In this document: positions 26,381-37,337 of the stretch, piece by piece
Position numbering within the stretch: the stretch's first letter is position 1
Layout: each line of letters starts with the position of its first letter
NCBI RefSeq assembly: GCF_000002995.4
Contig: NW_025062475.1
Coordinates: 10,730,187-10,794,186 of the forward strand
Source of the DNA: Brugia malayi
Lineage: Eukaryota > Nematoda > Chromadorea > Rhabditida > Onchocercidae
Reading direction: 5' to 3'
DNA length: 64,000 nucleotides
The notes under the pieces: generated by a model
Database searches by the model: none
What the model saw: the letters and a program-made list of their open reading frames with translations, nothing else
Told to the model about the DNA's origin: nothing
Translations under genes and position numbers: made by a program

Positions 26381-28413
26381 TCACCGACAAAAACGCACGA
26401 TGTAATCGCGTACTTTCGCAATGTATGCTTCCTGAAATAGAATAATTTAGGCAAAAAAAGCCGACGTAATTTTACGGTGCAAATAATGATGAACATTGGA
26501 TGATGTACAGAAAGAAAATTGCTTCATGTGATTGGAACTTCGTATCAAATGAAGTGAAATATGACGCCATTATTCAGATCAATAACTTACAAAATATAAT
26601 GTTTGGCATAAAAATTTTTATGCTAGGAAAAGAAAGTTTCTTCAGGTTCTTACCTCATTATTAGGAGCAGAATTTATAGCATAGGATATAAAAATAGTTC
26701 AAAATAAAGAGTAACAGACAATCACTATACACAAAGTATATTTGAAAAAAAGATATGAATTCTGCAAAGTAAGTTTCGACTCTATCGACCGCAGCATTAT
26801 GCTTAAGATAAAATTAATTACTATAGGCTTTAAAAACATGCAAATCATACTAATGATTCAGAATTCCCTTTAGCAATTTAAAGTTCATTTTCGACTCATA
26901 TCAATATCACATCATTATAAATAGTCTTTTTTAATGAAACAAGAATATTGTATTTAGATTTAACTAAATTTTTGAGATGGAATTCTGGAAAAATGTTACA
27001 GAAATGAAGTCACCTTATTGGTGGACCACTGCTGAGCGGCTGTTGCATTGAGGGCATCATCAAAGTCGATCAGATCAGTGAAAAGACTATCCAGACCAAG
27101 TACAACATCAATTAATCTACGAGTTGGCATCCATCCTAAAATCAAGAAAAAAAAATCTCTTAAGAGAAATGCACTACCATATTCAGCAGCTCTCCATTCT
27201 GAGGACAATATTCACTCAAACACAAAAGTAAAAAATTGGCACAAATTGTCATGTTTAATTTCTATCGATTGAACGATAGTATATCATTGAATAACAATCT
27301 TTTATTCATCAATTACATGTTATCAAGTTTTACACTATGTTTACGTCAGAATTTTGATACATACCATAACCATCAAGACTATTTTGTCGCAATAATGACA
27401 AGCATATAGAGCCTTCCTCAGTTATGTTTGGATGCCACACGCGTGTTAAACATTTTACCACAGGTGGTACATTGTTGTATTCAGGTGGTACTGCTATAGT
27501 AAATTTGAATATTCCACCCTGAAATTGTGCTTAATTATTAAGTACATTTAACTGCATATACAATTGCAAACTTTATCAATTAAAAAAAAAATGAATTAAA
27601 AATCCAACAATTCTGTCAAACAGTTCAGCAAAATGTCTAATAATCAGCAGTAAAGTCACTTTTTTGCTTATAGACAAATAGTTTTCCTTTATAATCCGAA
27701 TCACGCCTCGTAAAAAATCCATCTCGTCCCCACAGCTCACAACTGAAACTACGGAAGACACAATGAATTTTCAGACATTACTTAAGTACCATATCATTCA
27801 AAGCTAGAAACGACATACTTTATAAATTCCTTCAACTGGTGAAACGGTGAGTTCCATATTATGTAATGCAGATGTTGATGGAAAATGCAACTTACAAGAA
27901 GGCACTTTTTTTAGACTTGATTCAAGCTCTTTGATTTCTGGAAAGAAGTTTCTACAAAAACATCAAAAAAAGTCAAAGTGATGCATTCATCTATTAGTTT
28001 AATATTAAGGCAATCGTCAATAAGACTTCCACGTGATAAGAACAAACATAGTTTAATCATACACATCAAACCAACAGAAAAATATATTTAAAAAGATGCA
28101 ACGACTAGTATCTCATAACACTAAGAAATTGTAAACTTTTTCAAGATATTCATTTGCTCGGTAGGTTCGCATAGATCAACTAAACATGAAAGTGTGGGTT
28201 TTTTTTAAATATAAGACAAAATATGTTTACAGTGCAAGTATATAAATACAAATACAAATAAAAAAATAAACAAATAAATAAATATATATCTTACACGGTA
28301 ATGATAAAGAAACACAGACCTTGCGACAATAATTTGTCGCGAATTGATATGCGCGTACCCAAATATGTTTTTTCCTCATCTACACCATTGATCCGTTTTT
28401 GAAGGTTCAACAT
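26381..28413 (-). CDS. NEDD8-conjugating enzyme E2, UBE2F-like
   Basis: Five exons: 28413-28320, 27937-27819, 27518-27365, 27135-27014, 26431-26381; 179 residues (UBE2F is 185). The E2 core has the HPN motif at 100-102 and the active Cys110 in [24 protein letters not shown] and the closing K-V-x-D-Y-I-x-R-F helix are typical of UBE2F rather than UBE2M. The N-terminal extension (MLNLQKR, then SIRDKLL) is the part that engages the NEDD8 E1. UBE2F neddylates CUL5-type cullins with RBX2. The second exon uses the inner acceptor ttctttccag; the upstream gtag would break frame. An acceptor (cttttgtag) lies 11 nt before the ATG, suggesting trans-splicing. The last intron is 582 nt. Confidence 0.93.
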
Positions 28414-29418
28414 TGTATGATTACCTACAAAAGAAGAACATAAAGATGATAAGCAGTTCATCATCTGTTTTCTACTACAAAATTGGGTAATATCAAAATC
28501 CAAAATTTACTAGATCAAAAAGAAAAAATCCACCGTGTACTCATCTCATCTTTATTAATAAGCATATCAATAAGACATATCCTTATTATAATCTCAGTAT
28601 GAAACCTGCACATACGATAATAATAGCAAGTAAAATAAAAGAAAAAGTAGGATGATTTAAATTAATAGGAAAAGTTACATCATAATCCGCTATTTCATCA
28701 CATTATATAAACTTCATAAAGAGTAAATTTATTATGTCCAAAAAAGTAACATCCTCTTCACGTGTAATACGTGAAACATATGCATGTCTAACGTATATTA
28801 TATAATGTGTATCATATTAAATGACATTAAATATCACTTAGCAGCCAACTTCCATTCTGTCATTTGTCACCAAGCAATCCATATAAATGATTAAGGTGGA
28901 AACATCTCCCTCATCCTAACTCCATTGTCAAACTATCCATTATTTCTCATCACCCTCATTCTCTAATGTCTCTTCTAAAATTTTACTTCTACTATTCTGA
29001 ATTTTTAATTTTTTCAATAAGAAATTAGAAATAATCACAAATTTACTCCATCTTTTCAAATATTTTCACCTTAGCATCCCATAAATTATATACTATTTTC
29101 GTATGGTTAATTCCTGATTATCCTGTTTTCTATGTCTTCTCTGTCGTTAACACTTGCTCATGCTATCTTTCAATTCTACATATTATCGCATTTGATAGCA
29201 AAATTGAAATAAGCGACCAAAAGGTCTCACAGCTCGTGCCAGTTCGCTTTTTTCTTTGCTGACTGGTCCGGTTGACCTTTTAAAGATTTCCGGCAATGTC
29301 ATATATGGTGAATATGGTTCATGCTTTTCTAATTTCAGTTTTTTTCCTTCTCCAATTTCATCTTCCTATTTATTTGTTGGAGTACTGAATTCAGTAATTT
29401 CACCCACTTTTTTAGGGG
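28414..29418. other. Divergent region UBE2F / 83-residue orphan
   Basis: No gene seen in 1 kb. It serves as the upstream region for both flanking genes. Pyrimidine-rich stretches lie at 28900-29010. Confidence 0.5.
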
Positions 29419-29989
29419 ATGGATACGAATGCTAATTTCAAAATTGAATTTTTTATCGATGAAACAGATAATAGAGTTGCAAAATTAGCCAAAAGTTTTC
29501 GCAGAACTCGAACAATGGAAGAAATACAACCAAAATGGAGCAAAATACGCTTAGGAATTAAAAGGGTTAGTTCACTGATATTACCACTAGAGTAGAGATA
29601 GGTTATGGTGTAATTTCTTGGGAAGATGGAAATGCAGTTTGTCAGAGTGATACTAGAAAGTTGGGTGCTCGAAAATATTTGACATGACATTCAAGTCGAC
29701 TTCACACACAGATAGGAAGCGTTAGATGCAGATCCTTTATAGAATATTATATGCAAAATCGATGTTTAAAATGAGTATTCAAGAAGTGATATTCAAAAAG
29801 TCATAATTATAAACTTCAGAAATTTGTCAGGAATGTTAGGTAATTATCTCTTAACATTTTTGATCGCCTTCATTTTCTTTTCAGTTCGTACGAGATCAAC
29901 GTCGAAAAGCACAAAAAAAAAGTAAAAATACGTGGAGTGATCGAACAAATGCCTCAGTAAATCATAGTGTGAACAAACAATCGAAGTAG
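29419..29989 (+). CDS. Small basic protein, 83 residues, unrecognised
   Basis: Two exons, 29419-29565 and 29885-29989, join in phase 0. A very good acceptor (cccacttttttag) ends 3 nt upstream of the ATG, as at trans-spliced nematode messages. I do not recognise the protein. It has no signal peptide or membrane segment. An acidic/hydrophobic start (KIEFFIDETDNRVAKLAK) leads into a strongly basic middle (KSFRRTR, KRFVRDQRRKAQKKSK) and a polar Ser/Asn-rich tail, which suggests a nuclear, nucleolar or RNA-binding role. That is inference from charge alone. Coding support is the in-phase join, consensus splice sites and a complete frame. An upstream coding exon is not excluded. Confidence 0.6.
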
Positions 29990-30292
29990 GTGAAAAGAGA
30001 AATATTATAAACAATTGCATTGTACGTTATGGGAACTTCTTTTTTTTTTTTTTTTTTTCATTTCCGATTCAGTAATTATCATTGGTAAAAGAAAAGAATT
30101 CACAGGAAGTTACGTGGTTAAATTAATCACTTTCATAATTATTTTTGTCTCAAAATAATCTTGGTTTTCTCTGGAAAAAGGAACTGCATGTTTAAGCATT
30201 TTTGAACCATATTTTGTAAATTTCTTTATGATTACATATTTATACTTGTTAATAGTAGTGCAAGAAACTTCAGATATAGTCTCAATATCTTT

Positions 30293-33200
30293 CTATGACA
30301 TATGGAATAAAAGTAGCATAAAGAGCGGTATTAGTACGAAAAATTGTGTTGAAAATTCTCCAACATCAAAAGTATTCAAGAAATAAAATAATTCAGCTGG
30401 GCATGTTATTTCGGATGGACATCGGAAACGACCTTCACTATTCTCATATCTGCAAAAATGCTGATTATCGGGGCTGAAACACTAGAGTGAATTTTGCATG
30501 TGCTAAAAATCAAGCTGCAGTGTATTTACTAAGTTGTCTATATTATCATTTTTATTCTAAGATCGTTACTTGATATTTTCTCTACATTAATCTTGCCATT
30601 TTCATACTGGGTATATTAATTACCTCGACATTTTCATTTTGTCCAAGAATCGTTGCGTAACCTCTTCGAATGATATTTTTGTTGTCAGAATGCAGTAGTT
30701 CTCACGACACTTGTTCGAAGATGGTAGGAATCTAAAAACTACATAAAAATAATAACTTTAAGTAGAAAAGTACTAAAAAGTGAGGTTTCAAAAGAACAGA
30801 CTGCAGCCATTAAACAGCTTGGTAAAATAGAGAGTCAACTAGACAACGGAAAACAATATTAAGTAGCTTCGACAAAAGAAAATAGAAGTCAAAGGTTACA
30901 ACGATTAAAAACAACTGGACCAAAAAAGGGAAAAATAGTATAAGAAGGAGCTTTTTTATGCTTTCTCTTTTTTATTTATTCTGAATCGATTAATTTGGTG
31001 ATGTAGATGAGTAATAGAATTACAAACTTATAGTGTCGACGTCGAGAAGCATTCAGATTGTAGGATCAACGGCGAAATAGATTCAATGACTCGAATGAGT
31101 CAAGTTATTCAATGAGTTAAAAGCATTAATGTGTTAGCAAAAAGACAGACAAGACAAGAGCCGTAATTCAGTGCAAAAAAATTTGAGAAAGCTAACAATG
31201 ACACCTACCAATCTACAACTGTTATAGGTAATATTTTTTCCTTTAAATAAAGATTTCATATTCTCCCAAATGTTCATCAAAATTTCTGTCAGAAGTAATG
31301 CTGAAATAAATTCCTTAAGAACTCGTAGTAGCTTAAAAGGTTAATTATGACGGTAAATCGATCAGTCAGTAACATTCCTAGAAGAACTGATCTACATTCG
31401 GTATGATATGTAAATAAAAACAACCCACTCGACTAGTGCTCCCAGAATCGATCCTTTCTGAGTAGCTAAACGAACACTCATTAGAGAGTAATTATCACAT
31501 TTTTGATCACTTGATGCAGTAACCATATCTCTGAAAGCTCAATAAAAATTCTCAAATACGAGATGCGAACACGCAAAAGGATCATCCAAATTCACTTGAA
31601 ATTTCTAGTACAATTAATTTAACAACTTCTACATCCTATAAGGTGCTTCCGTTGAATATTTGTGAGCGGATAAGTATGAACGAAGTAGTTAGACATTTAA
31701 TTACTGCCATTACGATTAGTGAATAATTAATTATTCCTCACATTAAGATTGGCACGACGCACTGATCACCGGTTTGATCACATACTTCGGTACCATTCAT
31801 TTGATTCGAAAGAAATTCTACGAGATTATTGACATCACAACCCTGAACTTGTATTTTTCATAGCCATCGGAAGCAATAATGTAAAATGTTATCCTGAGAA
31901 TAATGAAAATGCAACCTTTTCTGTATGGAAATGCCATCGGCAACTAGCTGTATAATTTACTTTATACTTCATTGGTTGTTCATATATGTGCGTGCAAAGC
32001 CCATTGGTATCTAAAGTTGTTAAGGTTTCCTTATCAAATAACTGCTGAAAAATTACCACAAAACTGCTTGTGAAACACTCAAAAAGGATTTCAAAAGAAC
32101 CGTAAAGAGTATCAAATAATAAACATCATCCACATTCACATTTAAAAATACCTGGCCTTAAGAGTGATAGTTGGCCACTGATACGTACTTCATCGCCGAA
32201 AACATAACTACCGATAGTTTCTTTCTCGAACGTTGCCTTTAATAAGTTTCCCTTTTAGTCCCAGTAATTAAACAAGAAAATTTGGATTGCTAAATTAGCT
32301 GCCTCCGCTTTTAATTACAAAAACAGTAAAATGACAAGTAAAACTTGATGATTAATTGATTGGTGATACTTATAATGTTAAGCATCTATTAATTAATTAA
32401 TCGTCAAGTCTTGTTAAATGCTTCAATGAGCGTACGCAACTACTTCTAAAAACTGATGCTTTAGAATGCAGTAGGTGGCTGCACTATTGATAAAGTTTTA
32501 GTGTAAAAAAAGAAAAGGAGCATAGTAATGACTTACAGTTTGCTCTATCGTACAGTTTGGATCGTTCCTGAAATTTATTATATTCATGATAAGAATCCAT
32601 TTCTATACAATTAATCATACAATACACAGTTGTATAAGTTGGCCTGCAGTTCCAAAGTTTTAAAAAGAAGTACTAGATATTTGCATATACCAATGACATC
32701 ACCTGAAGAGTTCACAATAGCAAACACATAAATCTCTGCTAATAAATATAAATGTGACTGGAATTAGATGATGAAAATTAAGACATAATTTGATGGAAAT
32801 AGTTCAAAAAAACGGATTTCACAGCGAAATTTCAATGCTTAGAGACAAAATAAGCAGATACTCCAGCTTTCACAGTTAACTCATAAAAAAAAAAAAAAAC
32901 CATACTTTGAGCATATCACTTCACATCCCGAACTCACAGAAGCTGAATTCAAACAGCCAACATTTCTGAAGAAAAGAAATATGCATTCTTTTTCATTTCA
33001 TTTTATCAACAAATCTTTCCTTTTCTATTTCACCTATTTGCTAGCTAATTCTAGAGTTAGAATTATGAGATCAAAAGACGATTAAACGTTTTCCAGAAAT
33101 AACATCTTTTGATCCGATAAAACAAACAAACGTCAAAAAAAAAAGTCAAAAACAAAAAAACGTAGAAATAATTTTATGAGAAGTTAAAAAGTAGTTTACT

Positions 33201-33692
33201 ATCTTTCAAATTAAATACTTTGTTCAACATTTAGGCTTTGAAAGTTTACTTAATAGTAAAATGTAAAACTGTTGAAAGTGGCATAAATCGACTTGATTTT
33301 ATCTCAGTACGACTCAGAACGTCATAGCTAGGATCATTATGAACGTAAATTGCACCAAAAAAACTTGGATAACCACCGATAACATCCAATATTCGTAACC
33401 TATAAATAAGAGAAAGAAAAAAAGAATTAGCTTTAAGTATATTTAACATTTCTTTAGATATTCTAATATATTTTCATAGAGAACTGACAATTAAAGACCA
33501 TATTTCTTACGATGGAAATGCATTTGAAAAAATCGTTTTCTAAAACTCATTCCTAAGTAAAACTAATACTTTTTAAGGGTAAATGTTTTCCTTTAGCACT
33601 TACCTACGGATATTATCGCTCGGAAAATTCAGGAAACTTGTACACAGCTTAAGGATGAGTGTTAACAGAACACTATAATAAAACAGATTCAT
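30293..33692 (-). CDS. Tectonic-like (TCTN, DUF1619) membrane protein, tentative
   Basis: Nine exons: 33692-33604, 33399-33250, 32567-32537, 32236-32189, 32044-31916, 31842-31742, 31530-31429, 30731-30624, 30449-30293; 304 residues. A signal peptide (~1-19) and a C-terminal hydrophobic segment (about 286-303, FFVLIPLFMLLLF) suggest an extracellular, Cys-rich domain anchored at the C-terminus. From memory of tectonics, several words align in order: SYVFGDE near the N-terminus (tectonic PGY-VG), LTTLDTNGLC followed by KVNYTASC, QKCDNYSLMSVRL-KGSILG, and CPAELFYF near the end. Tectonics act in the MKS module at the ciliary transition zone. The protein is shorter than vertebrate tectonics (~590). 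Exon 4 could instead run to 32152 at another consensus donor, but that phase hits a stop, so the donor at 32188 was chosen. Family assignment is moderate. Confidence 0.6.
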
Positions 33693-35050
33693 CAAATTGG
33701 TTCAAAATGATGATAACACATAAACACCAGTAACGTTGTCATGGTGAAGATTTCAACAGTCGGTTATAGATTGAGAGTAATGACAAATAGATGCGAATAT
33801 TTTATTCTACAGAATAATAAATGAAAATTTGGAATGTGTGATGAAATCCTGAGAAAAAAAAATAAATAAAAACAAGGATAAAAAAAAAAAAATAAGCAGA
33901 AAAAAATGTAATGTTATCTGATTTTAGCCGATAACCAAAAGACAAAAGTAATATTGAGATAAAAAATTAAGAGGAAAAAGAAAGGAAACAAATGTAGAAA
34001 GCTATATGTAATCTGAAATCAACAAACTCAGAAATGAAATTTACAAATAGCTCAAAGCAATTAAATACTGCAGCTCATATAATATTAATAAGCCTTTTCA
34101 AAAGAAAGTTCAATTTCCTTTTTAACTTAGCAAATATTAAATTAATAATATCATCACTAGATTACTCCTGAGATCAGGTGACTCCTAAGATCAGGTAATA
34201 AAATGGCCATTAGCTAATTAATATCTCACTGTTCAAAAACCAAGCAATTCTCAGGATAATAATTTTCAAAGCGTCCCAGCTAAAGTGTCTATTATTGTCA
34301 CTTAAAGAGACTTCAATTGCGGCGAGTTATTGTAGAATGAAAGTGGCGGGTTCGGGTTGAGCGATTTATCGTTTGATAATTAAGTTTCTCGTACGATAAG
34401 TTTATTTATATGTAGCAAATGAGTTCTACGTAAGCAACACGTGGATAAACGTAAGGAAAAGTACATATAAATGGTAGATTAAGAAAAGTCAGATGATTTT
34501 ATTATTATTGAAATGTTACATGCATCTTTCCTATTTCGTCATCTTCTCATTTCTTTAATTTCTCATTTATTACTCACAAATAATTTGCGAAATGAAGCTG
34601 AAATTGTTTTGAAAAAAATGGATAGAGAAAGAGAATAATATTGGATTAGATAGTGGCGAATAAAACATGTTAGAATGTGAAACTATTATGGATTGATAAT
34701 GTTTTGCATGCACAGCCATTTATGTAATGGTATATAAAAGACATTTAAATTGAAGAGATGAAAAGGATTTGCTAGACATTGTAAATATAATAATGATGAC
34801 AACTAATAATTGAGAGGGAATGTCTTTTTTTTAAATTAAAAATATTCAGAATAAAATTTACGGCACATTGTATAATGCAAGTTTCTCTCTCCATGCTTTA
34901 GTTTTCCCTTCCTTACATTGCATGTTTAAGTGTGGTATTTTCTCAACAGTCTTATGTTACATGTTTTGTGGTTAAAGTGGTAAATTCCTGGCAAGTCTTT
35001 TGATCTGCCCTTTGTGTAACTCTTCATTAACTAACGAAAGTTTCTATTTA
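33693..35050. other. Divergent region tectonic-like / MITD1-like
   Basis: No gene seen. The stretch at 34310-34400 is slightly less AT-rich and contains GGCGGGTTCGGGTTG, but it does not fold as a tRNA. An A-rich run lies at about 33878-33891. Confidence 0.5.
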
Positions 35051-35052
35051 GC

Positions 35053-35119
35053 ATGAAGATATTTGAAGGAACAACAAATGGAAATTGGCAGAATTATTGA
35101 TCATGCAATCTTTTATTGA
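35053..35119 (+). promoter_or_regulatory. Two upstream ORFs before the MITD1-like start
   Basis: A consensus acceptor (tttctatttag) ends at 35051. The first ATG after it (35053) opens a 15-codon frame that stops at 35100, two bases before the main ATG. A second ATG (35078) opens a 13-codon frame that overlaps the main start and stops at 35119. If the message is trans-spliced at 35051, both would precede the main start. Confidence 0.5.
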
Positions 35120-36692
35120 CAAAAGTAAACCAATCTTACAAAAAGCAGTTGCCCTTGATCGAGACAACAAAAAAGATGAAGCGGTCGAAAATTATACAGA
35201 GGGTATCACTTTATTGCTTGGGGCTTTGTCATGTAAGTTAATTTTTCCTCTCACTGATGAACTGATTAAATTCAAGGGTTTTTTTGATTTCTGAAAAAAA
35301 AAAATATATTGGCAGCTTAAATGAAAATTGATCGAGGTCGGAATTTCGGAAGCATTGTTTCTCAAAAAACTTCATTAACATTTACGGGTTATTAATTTTA
35401 TATTTCTGAAGCGAAACTTTTATTTCAATTTTAATGTTAATGTAATTGATAGGAAGATTAGATGATACCGTTCATTTTAGGTGATGATACAGTGGAAAGT
35501 GCCAGAGAGGTTCTACGGGAAAGAATATCAAAATATTTGACTAGAGCAGAGATACTAAAAGGACAAATGAAGCCAGAAATACTCTTAGTGCAGCAGATAC
35601 ATATCATGCATAACGATGTATGGCTTAACTTTCTGAAGTGTATTAGTTAAGCATAAAATTTTATCGTTCGAAATTTACGTAGCTATTTTTCGAGTTATCA
35701 GAAAAAATACTAGATTTCTAGTTTACAAACTTTCGTGAACAGATTTGTAGTTTGCACATTCATAGTTAATAATACATAATTACCAGATTTGATTATCCGT
35801 ATTTTGCTTAAAATATGTATTTTGTTATCAAGTTTTGCTCGCTACTTGGACCTGAGGATTGCTTTTGCTCGGGTGCCGGGAAGAAAGTTGTATTTGTTGG
35901 ATCGTAAATTTTTTATTTGATTTTGTGAAGAACGGGTTGCTGATCTGCAGACTGGCTTCGGGTATGAAAGAATTTTCAAACGATGCGCGGACAATGATCT
36001 CACAGAAATCAATGTTCGAGATGCCTATATTATACTGCCATATCAAGTATGTTTAATGAGACTTAGACGAAGTGGCAATAGATGGAGGGTAGAGTTAAAA
36101 AATCAAATTTGGATAAACTTAGTTTGAGAAATAGAGTTAAAGTTTAACCAGTTAAAGATTATCCTAATTTGAAAAAGTTGAAAATTTATTTCCGGTCTTG
36201 AATTTCGTGCGATTCTGTGAATTGTTTGTTCTTCATGCACCAAATCTAAAAACAATACGTCTTTGGACACATTACGATGTCAGAGCAGAAGGTTTACTGC
36301 AACAGCTGAAGGGTAGTTTAGCGTGCCGTGATATCGAGTTGGATGTTTGTTACGATGAGAATTTTCATGACCGAGAAGTCAGGCAGGTTTCATTTGAAGG
36401 CATATTCTCATACTCCAGATTTTTAGGATAATACAAAATGCGAATCTGATTTATATCATTAAGCTGAAGGTTTTTTTTTTTTTCTCATCTGCATATTCAT
36501 TTTTTGTATATTGTTTTGTTCGCTGAGGATTAACAGTTTGTTTTTAGATTCAGCAATGGCTGGGTGGTAAAAATTGGACGTGGATTAAATTATTTCCAAA
36601 GTGTAGGACATTGTGAAATTGGTTCGTGTGATTTAAACCTAAGGAAATGTCACGAGACCAGCATCGATATTTTCAAATTCAAACAGCCTTAG
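35103..36692 (+). CDS. MITD1-like protein (MIT domain plus PLD-like C-terminal domain)
   Basis: Five exons: 35103-35232, 35481-35617, 35951-36046, 36195-36382, 36548-36692; 231 residues (MITD1 is 249). Residues 1-75 form a MIT domain ([20 protein letters not shown], then EGITLLL and [16 protein letters not shown]). The rest matches the MITD1 phospholipase-D-like membrane-binding domain: [40 protein letters not shown], and [20 protein letters not shown]1 binds ESCRT-III and helps coordinate abscission. Two junctions are abnormal: the intron before exon 4 has no AG in a usable phase (it appears to end CG at 36193-36194), and the intron before exon 5 starts with GC (GTCAG|gcaggt). Both choices are forced by frame and homology. 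Confidence 0.88.
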
Positions 36693-37337
36693 TAGTTTTC
36701 CTCATGATAATATTTCTGCTGTTTCTATTTAATTATATTTGTCTTTTTGATGACTTAAACAGTAAGGTTAAAGGGAATTACAGTTATATTGTTTATATGT
36801 TGATGAAGCTGTCTTGATGATTTGATCTTCAAATGTATATTTCCTCTTCCTGTAACTTTCTTTTTCGTTTTAATCACTGAGAATTCATCTCCGTATACAC
36901 TGCTGTACATTTTTTGGATTCAGGCGTATGATTTTACATTGTTATTTTCTTAAGTGACAGAGTTGATCTTTATCAGGATGATTTTTTATTTCACTTAATA
37001 TTAAAAATTTAAATGGGGTACACTGGAAATTTGACATATATTATGAGTTAAAAAATTAATAAATATCTGAAATCCTTTGATCTGTTTATCCGTTTGCGCC
37101 TGGTTAGTAGACCAAATATTCCAGTTTGTTTTGCTTTGTTTTCTTGCGTAGTTGTGAGAGGACTTTTTTTTTTTTTTTTTTGTAATTTGGGAGAATCTTT
37201 TCATAAACAGTTTTGTAGAAAATATATTAAGGAAGAGTTTCAATATTTCCTCATTCTTTGGCCTCGTGTTGTGTGATAGTTTTATTTGTCCTTTTGGATT
37301 TAAGAACTTCATTTGTTCAATTTTTAGGCTTTGCTGC
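36693..37337. other. Spacer between MITD1-like and PA28-gamma genes
   Basis: 645 bp between two same-strand genes, with an acceptor (caatttttag) ending 11 nt before the PA28-gamma ATG. The spacing and acceptor would allow an operon with trans-splicing, but I cannot show it. A long T run lies at 37164-37181. Confidence 0.45.

Noticed and set aside
29412..29690. A 92-codon frame on the minus strand.
   Set aside because: It is antisense to the spliced 83-residue gene, which has better splice and start signals.
34330..34390. A GGTTCGGG-like word suggesting a tRNA T-arm.
   Set aside because: No matching acceptor stem, D-arm or anticodon arm could be placed on either strand.
36383..36606. Using the GT at 36387 (CAG|gtttca) in the MITD1-like gene gives an open tail reading [10 protein letters not shown].
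   Set aside because: It stops early and loses the conserved [12 protein letters not shown] domain, which the GC donor 4 nt upstream restores.
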